From positions 8,761,312 to 8,825,311 of the forward strand of contig NW_023601322.1 of NCBI RefSeq assembly GCF_014898055.3: a stretch of DNA of 64,000 nt, written 5' to 3'. The position numbers were made by a program, and so were the translations under genes. Below, one piece after another: positions 1 through 12,232 of the stretch (the first letter of the stretch is position 1; each line of letters opens with the position of its first letter). Under the pieces are notes generated by a model that had not been told where the DNA came from, did no database searches, and worked only from the letters and a program-made list of their open reading frames with translations. The DNA comes from Talpa occidentalis. Taxonomy: Eukaryota > Chordata > Mammalia > Eulipotyphla > Talpidae.

Positions 1-3000
1 TTTTGCCCACCTAGGAAAATCAGACCGGTGCGCCCTAAGTAGCGCTCTTTGCCTTAAAGAAAGAAAGCAGTGTTTATGCTGATGTCTCTGTCCTCGTGGG
101 GTCGAAACAGAAGACCAGGTGTGGAAATTCCCGCGTCTTCTACTGCGTTCATTTACACCTTTGTATTTAGAGTTTCATGTTTTTTTTCTGACAAATCAGT
201 CTCTTTTGTCATCATCTCATTTTGAAACTAGAGAGGAAGGGAATGGAGGGGCGAATTGCTAATATCAGAGGCTTCTGGAAATTCCCCTTTTATGGTACAT
301 GAGTCTTTCTTTAGAATAGTTCTCTTTCAGTTGTATTTTTGTGATTTTGGTGAAAATCACGCTGCCCAGCCCTGCTTCTGGCTTACTTAAGCATGATCCC
401 AGCATCCTTTCCGGCATGGACCTGGCAGTGGGGGAGATCTGTAGACTTGTGGGAAGAGCACCCGAGCGAGAACCAGAACCCAAATCCACATCCACGTGAT
501 TTGAAACAGTTCATGGACCCAGTACCTTTTAGAAACTGATGACTGATGCCGCCTGGACAGTGGGCAGCGCTGAGGATGACTGTTGACATTTTGTGTGTTC
601 ACATACATGATCTGTTCCTGTTAGTGCCTGGCTTGATGGAAGCTGACCGACCTGTTTTTGAGGCAGGCAATACCAGGTTATTTGAGAGGAGCAGCTTTTT
701 TCCCCACACAACTTCAGAGGATGCCTTAGCAAAGATGGATGGAACCTGGATGCTGGCACTGGGCTGTGCCCGCAGGTGGAAGGGGCTTTGGCAGCAAGGC
801 TGCCTGGGGGGGCATGGAAGGCCAGGCACAGACTGACACCTGGAATGTAGGAGAGGGTGTGGCACCCAGTCCCCAGGGCCCCCCACGAGGGACTGTGCTA
901 ATTAGTGAAGTCCCTGCTAGGGTCAACTCACACGGCAGCCAGATAAACAGTATCGGGTTATTTCTGCATTGGCAGAGGTGCCCTGAATGCCCCCACCACC
1001 GAGCTGCTCTGGTAGTTACTTATTAATCGCACCTCAAGGCACCACAAGAGAAATACTCTTCCAGCAACTCTGACTTCCACACCCCCACCTCATGGCCCAT
1101 TCCTGGGATCCCTTCATGAGAAACAGGAGGGCCCAACAGCCTGGGCACTCCCCTGAGGGCAGCTAGCCACCTGGGCCTCTGGGGTGCACAGCCTTGTCCC
1201 CCTCAATCAGAGGAGCCCTAGAGCCCAGGCCAGGTGAGTTTAAACCCAGTCGTGCTTTTCTTATGAAATGTCTTGACTTTTGAGTTTCTTTTTCCTGCTA
1301 CGTGGAGCCCTATGTTTGTTTTCTTTCTAATTTTGGCTTTAAAAAAAAGAAAAAGAATGTTTGGGTACAGTGTAAAAGTTTTCTCATATCCAGATTGGAA
1401 ACTCCCTGGTCACCCTGAAACCCGACAGGTGCTGAGACCTGTTTGTTTCTCTGTCAGTAAACAGCATGTACTTGACGGGGAAGCCACCTTCTGCGGTGGC
1501 GGGGTGGACCCGGACGGTTTCAGGGTTCAAGAGGACTGACGCCCCCAGTTGGGAGTAGACGACCTCATGCCTTTCTGTTTTGATCTGCTGGTGGAGACCA
1601 CATAGTGTTCTCTTCACGGTGTTGGGGTTGCGGATGGCGTCTGCGTACGCGCGTGACCTTTCCCCGACTGCACAGCACCCCATCATAGCAGGCGAGAGAA
1701 GACTCAGCCAGCTGGAGTTGAACGCCCCAAACATCGAATGCTCATTTGCACTGAAAACAGCGTCGCAGAGCAAGCACAGGTGCCCCTTTGGGGGACGCCA
1801 GTCAGAGCCTCCCGCGGGGCTGTGAACCCGTCCCAGGTGAAGGGTTTCCATGAAAGCAGCATCTCTGGCGGCGCAGACACACCTAGAGACACCCGCTGAG
1901 GGTGCCCTGGGGCCGCCCCTGGTGGCTTATTCCTGATGCCCGTTCAGATTGAGGGGGGCGCTGGAGACTTTGCTTAGAACAGGGTCCCGCTGGGCCTGGG
2001 CCTGGGCTCCGTGCAACCTGGCACCTCCTCTCTCAGGGGGCCTGGTTTCCTCGCCCTCCCTCCAGCAACTTGCGTTCTGGGTCTTCAGGATAGAGACTCA
2101 GCCTGGAAGCCGAGCCCTGTTCGGATACTTAATTCTGCAGGGGAAAAAAAACTTGTCAGACCCACAATTAACTTAATTGTTTATTTGTGCAAAGGCTTTC
2201 TTATTTAGCTCTAGGACTTGCTGTCTAGATGTGCAGGGGGGCGGCCCAGATTCATGCTCACATGAGTAGCTGCTGTGGGGAGAGAACGCAGAGGCGACAG
2301 TGGAGGGAGAGAGGGTGGGTGAGGGTGCCGGGCGTCCAGCTCCATCGCCAGCTGTTTCTGGGCCGCGGCTGCTATCTGGTGCTCTGGTTGTCCGGAAATC
2401 AGGACATCAGGACCCGGGCACGGAACCTCCTGGGGGCGATGGAGTACGCTGGCTACAGATCCTGAGCAAGAGCAAGGCCCCCCGAAGCAGGACTTGGAAA
2501 GCCATTCCCGGGCCTCTGAAAGAAGCCACTGTTTCTGCTCCCACGGATGCCAGGTGGGCAGCTCTGAGGCCGTGGCATCCTGCCCAAGGAGGGGAAGTGG
2601 CCACAGGCCCTCGCGTCTCTGACGACCTGCCCCACCCCCACCCCCATCACAGGGCCAGCGCCTCCCAGAGGACTTCTGGCAAGGCTTGGAGACAGTTGTG
2701 GTCGCCACCACCAGACAGGGGTTTCTCCTGGAATTCAGTGGGAAGAGGCCTGGGACGCTGCTAAACCCCCTCCAGGGCCCTCCCCGTCCACCAAGGAATA
2801 AAGCCGCCCCGGTTGTCAGCTGAGCTAAGTCCCAAAGCCCAGTCAGATTTTGTAAGTTGAAACACTGGGCCGACAAGAATGGGAAAGGCTATTGCCGTGG
2901 CCCCCGAGGGACAGTGGGCAGCCCACGGCCCCCCACTGCTCCTGCGGCTTCAGCTTCGGGCTAAGTCTGCCTGCCCCTCTGCCTGTTTTTGTTTGTCTAT

Positions 3001-4059
3001 CTTCTGCTTCCCAGCAGATCTCATGGATGCTAACTAGACTAAAATGACTTGCGGCCTTACTTGGGACATAGCTTCAGGCAGGACAGAAGTGAGCAGGAGT
3101 CCCAAGAGGGCTCAGCGCTCCTCACCGTGGTCACAGCATTGGGCCAGTTGGGGTCCTGGGACATGGAGGATGAACCTCTGACCGGCAGGGAGACCAGGGG
3201 TGGTGGGTACGAGAAGCACCCCAGAGAAAACAGGCGTGAGGACAGGCTCCGGGGGACCCAGCTGGGCATGGCCGGTGGCAAGAGGCAGTGCCTGGCAGCG
3301 AGTGGGACGTTCTCCTCTTGTCCACCTTGGCCACCTGCTCCCCCTGCTGCCTCTCTCCCACCACACCTGCGGCCCTTTCAGCCTCGGGCTCAGCCTGCCC
3401 TTCCCACTCCACACCAACAGGGGGCAGCAAAGAGCGACCCCAGTACCTGCACTCTCTCCTGGGGGAGCGGTGCCCTGGGGTCCACTCCAGCGGACGGACT
3501 CTCTGAAACCTCCTCTTCCGCTGGCCCCCTCCAGATAGCCTTTCCCACCCCTGGCTGTGGATAATGTTGGGGCCCCTGCCCCCCTGATCTCACTGATCTG
3601 CTCTGCAGTGTCTTGGTCTTCCAAAGGAGACTTTGTGTCTTCAAGCCCATTCCATGCTGGGGGGTGGGAGCAGAGCTCCGCCCAGAGGACCTTCCACCAA
3701 GTTTGTGTTCGGGTCAGTTCTGTTGGTGGATGGAGTGGCCACTGCCATCTGTTGCTGCCCCTCGTGTCCCCTCCGCAGGACCCTCGGCATCCATTATGTC
3801 AGGGCAGCCTCACCTCCCTGACTTGGGAGCGGGGCTCCATCACCTCGTCTTTGCAGGCAGATGAGCTTCGGGGCATTAGCGATCTCGGCCGAATCTTATT
3901 GTGGTGCAGTAGTGGATGTGGAAGCCTGACTCGCCTTCTAGATCCTGCACCCCATGTTGCATCCAGTCCCAGAAGTCCTGAGACCCTTCCACAGTGTGTG
4001 TGGGGCTTCTTCCTCGAGCACCGCCCAAGTCTTGAGTCTTCATGGACTATGCTGTTTGA

Positions 4060-4640
4060 AATTTTCATTTTGATTCATCTATTCACTCAGTTTGCCAACC
4101 CAGCTCTTTACCAGGTGCTCTTAGAGATGATAAATGCAGGTGCTGCCCTGGGGGAGGAGACAGACGTGTGGCAGTAAGCACAGGTGCCGGCAGAGGTGGG
4201 CGGAGTAGGAAACGGGCTTGGGGGAGGTGAGGGGCTTGGTCTAGACTGGCTTCTTAGGGGAGGGGACGCGTGAGCTGAGGCAGGGCCAGCCGGAGGGCAG
4301 AGAGCCGGGCTGGAGCTGCGTTGGTACATGGAGTTGAAGGCAGGAGATCAAATGTGGGCAGAGGGGAGGCTGGAGATGCGGGTGGGGCCCGTTCACCTGT
4401 GGGTAATGGGGAGCCACTCAGGCATGTGAATAAGAACAAGGGACTCCATGGCCTTGTGATCCCAGAGGAAGCCCCTGGCGCGAAGGGCTGGCTGGAGGTG
4501 AGGCAGGAAGGTCGGGAAGGCGCTCACAGTGGCGTGAAGGGGTCTGGCAGCAGTGGGCTTGGGAGGAGGAGCCGTCCACACCGAGTGGATGGCTGTGAGG
4601 CTGTGAGGCTGTGTCTGTCACTGTGGAGGGAAGATGGAGG
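4060..4640. mobile_element. LINE-2-like fragment
   Basis: TTGATTCATCTATTCACTCA, the ACCAGGTGCTCTTAGAGATG segment, then GGAGGAGACAGACG and GGTAATGGGGAGCCACTCAG with AAGAACAAGGGACTCCATGG follow the order of motifs in mammalian L2 copies (sites of AATGGGGAGCCATT and GTGACATGAT). It is strongly diverged. Confidence 0.5.
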
Positions 4641-5559
4641 GTTGATCTCTCCCGGTTTCCCACGAGGCAGTGGCTGTCAGGAGGTGGTTGGACTTTCAGA
4701 GGCTGATTTTGGGAAGATTTCTTTCAGGGTGTGTTGGATTTCAGGTGCCTAGAGCATCAGTATAGTTCCAAGTTAGGATTTGAGGCTCACAATGGATTTG
4801 GGGACCCTCAGCCTTTGGCTTCATCATGAGGCTGTAACTGAGGTCAGGAAGGGCATGTGGTCTCTCCTGCGCTTTTCAGAACCCCCCTGTGGAGACTGGG
4901 TGGGGTTGCCTTGCCTTGTCTCTCTGTGGGTCGGCAGGAGTGAGCCAGAGCTGGAAGTTTCAGGTACGTGATGAATATGTGATTCTCGTCCTTTCTGGAC
5001 CATTAAAAGTTTGTGACTCCTCAACACCCACATTCAGGCTTCCCCTTCCAGGACCACACCTGAGTCTTCAGTGTCGTCTTGCGGAGGGCAGCTTTCCCCT
5101 GCTGTCTCGGGTCCTCCTCCTCTGGGCCTGCCTCTGACTCTTTGGCCTAGCTGGGGCGTTCCAAGTGGGCGCCTCATGGCTGAAGACCAGGTCAGACCCT
5201 GTTGGGTTGGAACCCCTTCTCCGTGGAGGCTGGCCTTTCCGCACTGAGGTCTTCAAGAAATAGCTTCTCCAGCCTCCAGCACTCTCCCGCTGGGCTCCCA
5301 GCAGATAACTCAAGGGTGTCGAGTCCAGCTTGAGTTGTTTCCCATAAGAACTCACCTTGACGAACAATGGTAGGAGATAAAATCTTGAAATCAAAAAATA
5401 CAGGCCTTGAAAGAGCAAAAAAGCATTTGCAGCCTCAGACTTCACACACCACTGTTTTCATCTATGCGTTCCCTGTGACCTCCTAGCAAGTAAGAACGTC
5501 CCTAGGAAGGGAAACTGGGGCCCCCACTGGCCAGAGGACCACGGAGAGCAGTGGAGGGA

Positions 5560-5680
5560 ATGACAGTTCCTGGATTCTGGGCCCTGCGCTGAGCACTTGG
5601 CAGCATCATTTAATTCTCAGCACCATTCTAGAGCCAGAGGCTTATTTTTCATGTTTTATGAATTAACAAGTTTGGGGTTC
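5560..5680 (-). mobile_element. MIR SINE fragment
   Basis: GCGCTGAGCACTTGGCAGCA with TCATTTAATTCTCAGCACC corresponds to the MIR core and tail in reverse orientation. Confidence 0.55.
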
Positions 5681-6011
5681 ATGGTGGGTACTCGGTGCTC
5701 CAGAGGGCGACCGTGAAGGCTCAGAATAAACCCAGACCCCGTGAGCTGGTTTCTCAGGTGAGAGCAGGTGGGCAGCGATTCTCATACGCTGACGTCCGAG
5801 CCGACATTCCTTGGGCACACCAGCCTCTTGTGTTCTCCGCTGAAGGAACCATGGTCAAATAGGTAGAAAATACTAAAATGGAAGCCATGGTAAATAAAGC
5901 ATTATCACCCGGGCAACCACCTCCTGTTATACTCAGCATCTTACAATTTCACCAAGCTTGGGTAATTATATCTTGCGTGAAGAAAGGAACCTCTATTATC
6001 TTTACATACTC

Positions 6012-6032
6012 TTTTTTTTTTTTTTTTTTTTT
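6012..6032. repeat. Poly(T) tract
   Basis: A run of 21 T residues, followed by GTATAAAAATAGAGCACACG. No matching SINE body is seen beside it. Confidence 0.9.
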
Positions 6033-6208
6033 GTATAAAAATAGAGCACACGCTTTGGCTATTATTTCAGATCCATGCCTGGAATATCCTAGAAAAAAAA
6101 TGAGTTTTATTCCTTAAATGCTTTCAGCCTTTTTCTTGGTATTTGAAATACTGGTTTGAAAACATAGTTTGCCCTTTAATATATTTTAGACAAAATATAC
6201 CAAATAAT

Positions 6209-6330
6209 AATGTTATGTGCCAGACAGTAAAGGTTTTACAGACGTGAATTTATTTGGCTCTCACAACCACCCCACAAGGAAATACTATTATTATCTCTGT
6301 TTCTCCAAATGAGAAAATAAAAAAAAAAAA
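6209..6330 (-). mobile_element. MIR SINE fragment
   Basis: TGTGCCAGACAGTAAAGG, TTTGGCTCTCACAACCACCC and AATACTATTATTATCTCTGT followed by CTCCAAATGAGAAAA match the MIR core read in reverse. An A-rich/GAA tract follows. Confidence 0.7.
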
Positions 6331-6346
6331 AAGAAGAAGAAGAAAA
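6314..6346. repeat. A-rich / (GAA)n microsatellite
   Basis: A run of A residues passes into four GAA units, directly following the MIR fragment. Confidence 0.85.
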
Positions 6347-6915
6347 CTGTGGTAGGTATTGAGTGCAGACACATGAGTTATTATTTTTCTACCTTCTGGG
6401 AATACCTAGAATTTTATTATTTAGTATAAGAACATTTAAGAGTCATGTGCAGGAGGCAGGTTGCTAGAGCAAAGCCTCCTGCTCACATGCTGGGTGATTA
6501 AAGACTGGATTTGGTTCTGGAAATCCCTCCTGTCCTCGCTTCACTTGGCTGAGACACGAACCCGTAAAATCTCAGGCATGTGGACTGACTTTGGGGAAGA
6601 TTTATACAAATGAATGAAGAGAATCTTTCCTTTTAGAATTTTCTTGAAAGGAGTATGTTTTTAAATGGCAGGTGCTAGAATTGGGGGCACAAGGCGTTGC
6701 CCAGGGGAGACTTTGCTTAGCGGACTGATGACCATCTGGAAAGGAGAGACATGGGTTTGGTGTCAAATGCGTGTTTCTGAAGAACGTGAACATGTTTTTC
6801 TCTTGGTTGGATAAACAAGCTCCTTGATGTCTATTTATAACAAGTGTTAGTGTTAGTGTCTCCTAAGCTAGACAAGCGGTTGGTACATGAAGATGTTGAG
6901 GAAAGTGTCTGTTTT

Positions 6916-7176
6916 TTTTTTTTTAAGGTTTATTTATTTTTATACAAGAACTGGAGTACAGGCCAAAGGTGCAGAGGGTGAGAGAATTCACCAGAGACAG
7001 AGTGTGAGCAGAACAGGCAGAAGGACTGAAACACACTGCTGAGGGGAGCAGCGGGCAAGACAGGAGAGGTCTGCCGCGCCGTGTGGGTATCTCCCTGGCT
7101 GGCCGGGAATTGATCCCACGCTGCAGAGGCTGTGGACAGCTTCACAGCGCTGTGTTCAACCCGACCAGGGAGGCCC
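6916..7176 (-). mobile_element. tRNA-derived SINE, full length
   Basis: Read on the minus strand it begins GGCCTCCCTGGTCGG and ends AAATAAACCTTAAA plus poly(A). It is flanked by a perfect 15-base target-site duplication, GAAAGTGTCTGTTTT, at 6901-6915 and 7177-7191. It is the same family as the copies at 9716, 26310, 27440, 38772, 43654 and 45061. Confidence 0.93.
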
Positions 7177-9534
7177 GAAAGTGTCTGTTTTGATCCGACT
7201 CTCAGCCCCTGCCTGCCCCAAGCCCTCACTGGAAGTTCTGGGTCCCTTTTGTGTCAGATTTTCAGCCAAAGCTGTGCCACCAGCTGCTGTAGATTCCGCG
7301 CAGAGAGAATAGCTGCTAAGTTTGCACCTTTGTGGTCCGGAGAGCTGGCGGGCGGGTCCTCCTCCCCTTACTCGTTTATCCAGGGGCCCAGAGCACCACG
7401 GAAAACCCTCCCATAACAGAAAGCCAGTGTTTGGGGGGCATTTGGTTTCAACTTACTGGTGTTTGAACATTTATATTTATAATAGTGCTAATCTCTGAGG
7501 GACTCAAATCACATTAAGAGCTTTATTGAAGACTGCCAAGGAAATCAGCCTGTAACCACACGACTGGGAATGACGAGAAACGGGGCTGGGCCTACAAAAC
7601 TCAGTAAGCTCTGACTTGCATCAGCGATCTCCGCCATGAGGCTGATTGGAAACCCAAGCAGTCGAGCTGGGTTGTTGGGGATCCCCATGCACACATCCCC
7701 CTCCACTCCAGGATTGCGTGCCCCTCACCCCTAACCCCACCCACCAAGCCCCTGAAAGCGCTGGCCTGCACTGCGTGGCCCTCGTCACGCGTTCTGCCTC
7801 GGAGGCCGCTCCTTGTAGGACTGCTTCTGGCTATCCATGCCCTTGTCTCCCACTAGCAGGGGAGGGGCAGTCGTCTTTAGCTCTGGATCCACCCGGAGTT
7901 TAGCTCTCACTGAGTATGAGGCCCATAAGATGACCTAAGATGACCGTTAGTCCTTCAGGGGTGGATGGTGTGGCAAGAAGTAGATGGCCCAGAGGCAAAA
8001 GTAGCTTAGGATCGACTGACACTGTCATTTCAGAGAAGGGAGTTTTTTGGGGAAATCTGACCAGATTAATTTGGTCAGTTTTTAATGCTAATTTGTAGAA
8101 AAAGCACAAGACACAGAAAATTCCCTTTGAGCAATGAGCACAACGAAAGAGAAGTAGGGACAGAAGAGGAAAGCAAGTTGACTAGTGAAGTCATTTGTTG
8201 AAGCCACATTGAGGGCTCCATGTATCAGGATGGGGAGGAAGCCCAGTTGCCTTCTGGGTGGAGACCTGGCTTTCATACTCTGAAGAGAATGACCCTCCAC
8301 GCAAGAAACCTCAGGCAGAGTCAGTCCTCTCTCCTAACCTGTCCAAGTCCTTCCTAAACCTCCAATTTTATGTGTGGTTCAGCATTCCTGGAGATTTCAC
8401 TTCCAGGAATTCTCCAGAAATGTCAGCTGAGCTTCAGTGCTAAATTTAAGGAATCCCACCTAAATCGGGTCTTTATTTCTCTGTGGAGACTGCTTATGTA
8501 TCAGACTAAAGCAGGACAGCTGAGTGGAGTCTGGTTCTAGAATCCGTGCCAGGCTGGGGGGTACAGAGAAGGCATCCTGGTGAGAGTTTCACAGCTGAGG
8601 GAGAAAATTGCTCCTGAGAAAATGGATGGTAAAGGGACAAATCAAGCTAAGAGAAAGTGGGGGTAGGGGGAGCAAATTAAGAGGGAATAAAGAAGAAAAA
8701 AAGAGTAGATGTACATAGCAATAGAAGAAGAAAAGTCATTACAAAGCCCGATGGACCAAAGGATGATTTTTCTGTTTCTCTTTGGGCCTTCCTGGGCTAC
8801 CCCTGTGGCTGGAAGGTGGAAGCTGCTTCCTTTGGGGTCCTCTCTCAAAGAAGGAAGAAGCAAGGGATTCAGCCATCTCCTATGGGATCCCCCAGCTTTC
8901 ATTTTCAAGCTGATTCAAGCAACATGCAGGAAAAAAACACATCTGGACAAAGAAAACTTCTCTCAGTAAATATAAAAGGCTGATGTCAAGAGAACCCTTT
9001 GTGTGGGAGCCGTCTGGTTAAGCACTGCGTTTGATTGCAAACAAAACTAGATGAAGGGTTAGAAATCAATATTATTAGTGGCCTCTCCTCACTCCCTCCC
9101 GGCTAACCCTCAGCCAGGCCACGCAGCTAACAGTGTTATTTTTCACTGTGATAACAGCCTGAAAGGAAAATTGGAGATTTCATCAAGAAAAGGCTTTTAG
9201 AGGAAGGCTGTGTTGTTGCAATATAATTTGGACTCTCACTCTACATATGTGAATGATTCCAATTTCTTTTAATCTGGGTTGAAGGTGGCGGGATTAAATC
9301 TCCCTGGGCTACCAGAGAGACTCATCCGCCCTCTCAGGCAAGTCAACATTTAGGGTGTAAATGAGCTGGATTTTGTTTTACGTCATGCAACCTTTTTCAA
9401 AAACAGGGATGTTATAAATAAATAAGTGACCACCACGTACAGGCTCACGAGATCTTGGCTGCAGGCAAACCAGAGTCAGGGTCACAGCTCCATTGAGGGA
9501 AGGAGGCCTGTGAGCGAGGGGAGAGGGATTCTGT

Positions 9535-9675
9535 CAGGATTCCGGATTTGAGTCCTGGTTCCACCCTTATGTGACTATGTGTCCTTCGACAAGTTACATA
9601 TTCTTGCCCATCTGTAACGTGGGGGTGACAACAGGCAGACTTGCCTGTGGGTTGTTGTGAGGGTCTCAGCTGTTG
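9535..9675 (+). mobile_element. MIR SINE fragment
   Basis: GATTTGAGTCCTGGTTCCAC, GTGACTATGTGTCCTTCGAC, AAGTTACATATTC and CATCTGTAACGTGGGGGTGA follow the MIR sense order from the tRNA-like head. Confidence 0.75.
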
Positions 9676-9715
9676 CTGCGGAATATGGTTTATGGGATAA
9701 GATGAAGATGCACTT

Positions 9716-10000
9716 GGGCCTCCCCGGTGGCACAGCAGGTTGAGCACAGTGCTGTGAAGCTATCCACAGCCTCTGCAGTGCCAGTTCGATTCCTGGCCTG
9801 CCGGTGATGTACCCACATGGCATGGCAGACCTCTGCTGTCTCCCCCACTTTTTCCCTCAGCACTGTATTTAGGTCATCTGCCTGTTCTGCTCCCCACTCT
9901 GTCTCTGGTGAATTTTCTCACGCTCCCGCGCCTCTAGCCTGTACCCCAGTTCTCGTATAAATAAATAAATCTTTAAAAAAAAAGATGAAAAAAAAATAAA
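9716..10000 (+). mobile_element. tRNA-derived SINE, full length
   Basis: It begins GGGCCTCCCCGGTGGCACAG, has a B-box-like AGTTCGATTCC, the pyrimidine-rich body and a tail of ATAAATAAATAAATCTTT plus A-rich sequence. Diverged target-site duplications (14 of 17 bases equal) lie at 9699-9715 and 10001-10017, so this copy is older than its siblings. Confidence 0.9.
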
Positions 10001-11885
10001 AGATGTGGACGCACTTTCATCAGCTACATGAGTCCTGACAGGCACCTTGATAACAGGAAAGGGGGTTTTATTTCTTCCTCTATCTATATTCACGTTCTCT
10101 TTTTAACACCCCTTTTTGTGCCTTGCTGCGCTCCAGACAGCAGCCCAGAGACTGGGAAACCCCCTCCCCTCCGTGTCGTCGTCTCACATGGCATTAGTGT
10201 GAAGTTTACTCCTTACCCGGCACTAAGTGATCATTTTTGGCCTCTGCAAATATGGATAAAAGTCCAAGAGCCAGAAAGATTAAAGATTAAGTTAATTTTT
10301 AAAATAACAAATCTGTTCGTATATTCTCTTCTCATTTATGTGGTGCTGATCATTTTAAAAATTAGATTTTCCTCCAGGCACTTCAGACTGAAAATGATAG
10401 AGTCCTCTGTCCCTTATAATTGCATTTCCTTTGATTTTCTTTTATTATGACTTGCATATCACTGACACTTTTTTCCTTGGAATGTTAAAAATATACATCA
10501 TCCAGTTAAAAGGAGAAAATACTGCTTAATAAAAATGGAAAGGAGGGAGGGGGGCAGTGGATAGTTCCAAACAAGGCAAAGTCTCCAGTCCTCGCTCTTC
10601 GCACATGCCAAGGTTGATGTCATGGATCCAAACCAGTTTTGAGTTATCTGAAATGAAAAATAGAAAGTCATTCAGCCATCTTCTGAAGCTTAAAAAAACA
10701 AATTTTCCACAGTCTGAAAACTCAAAAATGACTGAACGGATTTACGGATTTTTCCTGTAATTTCCAGGGTGGGGAGATGGGGAGGATACATACTGGGGAA
10801 AGACACGAGGATGGAAAGTTTCGGATCTGGGGGTGCCCTGGGAGATCCAAGAAATGCTGGAGGCCCCCCCGAAAAAGAGTGGTGTGGGAATCCTGCGTAA
10901 CATATGGTTCTATTATCTGAGGAGCAGAGATAAAAACCGTAACATTCCTTTGGTTGATATATGAACTTAACATTGAAAGTTACCACTAATGAGGATTATT
11001 TATGAGTGATAAGTAGGGCACATCCAGGGAAGGCATCCCCTAATTTTTCATCCATTCACCTCAGTGTTACTGAAATCTGGTGTTGAAGTCTGCTGAACTG
11101 TCGTCCCAAATAGCTATTGTGTGGACTCCTGAGCGGGAATAGATAATCGGGACTCTGGAAACCAGGCGTGGGGTTCTCATTTCTGGTGTCTTGGTGGTTT
11201 GGGCACCTGTTGTCCTGTGTCTAGACTACCCCGCACGTCCAGCTTCTCTTTTAGGGCAGCCACTTTCAGGTAACTCAACTGGAGCTACCTGTGGGGTGCA
11301 GGTCACCATTTGCTCCCCAATAGATAAGAATAGGTCAGTGTAATGGCAGCTCCGGGACTTGATGAGAAGCAAAAACACCCTGCTAGGTGACCTGCTGGTC
11401 CCAGCCTTCCGAGGACTTAGCCCTTTTCATCCGCCCTGCTTTTTATGAGAAAACACGGAGACCAGCATCTACAAGTTATGTAATCTTTAAACCGGAAAGG
11501 GCCTTCAAAGCATGCGTGGTGCTTCTCCTTCCTGTCTCAGTGGTACTCGTGAAACCTGGCAGTGACTCCTTGACACAAGAGAGGTCTGAGCCAGGAGTTG
11601 CTGACACCCAGGCCCGCAGCCTGCCCGCTGCGTGGAGAGTGACGTGACCCGGGCGGTGTCAGAGGGCAGCTGTCGCCTTGGTGGTTGTGGGGTGTGGGTG
11701 GCCGATGAGCTGCTGGGCCAGGGCCCAGCTATACAGGGACTGTCTTCTCTGAAAGGCCGTGTTTGCTTTGACCGTTGTCAAACATTAACACTTGAAACTG
11801 ACATCGAAGAGGTGTGAGCCTATACCTCTGACTCACACAGTGTTTTAAACCAGTGTCATCTCAATTCAAAAAAGAACAAAATTAA

Positions 11886-11917
11886 CACACACACACACAC
11901 ACAAAAAAAAAAAAAAA
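11886..11917. repeat. (AC)n(A)n microsatellite
   Basis: About eight AC units followed by about 15 A residues, upstream of the L1 fragment at 11985. Confidence 0.9.
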
Positions 11918-11984
11918 CAGGAAGACTTGGAATTCTTCCTTTCTAAACAAAAGGTCTTGTAGATTTGATGGCAAGGGAAATTAT

Positions 11985-12232
11985 ATTTCTCTACTGAGAT
12001 ATAATGGACGAAGAACCTTACATTGACTTCAGGTCTGCAGCAGTAATTTGATATATGAGCCTATTGTGAATCACCCCAATCACCAAACCTCCATTGTCAC
12101 GTGGTTGCAGTTATTTTTCTTGTAATGAGCATTTTTAGGAACTATTCTCTTAGCAGCGTTCAAATATGAAGTACAGAATTATTCACTATAGTCACCAGGA
12201 CTTACTTATTTTGTATCTGGAAGTTTCTACAA
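11985..12232 (-). mobile_element. Old LINE-1 3' fragment
   Basis: The run includes TACTGAGATATAATGGAC, CTTGTAATGAGCATTTTTAG, ATTCTCTTAGCAGCGTTCAA, ATTCACTATAGTCACCAGG and GGACTTACTTATTTTGTATC. These are diverged copies of the well-known mammalian-wide L1 3' UTR sequence, read in reverse orientation. Confidence 0.75.

Noticed and set aside
2211..2876. 221-codon minus-strand open frame
   Set aside because: GC-rich chance frame with competing frames on the other strand; no domain.
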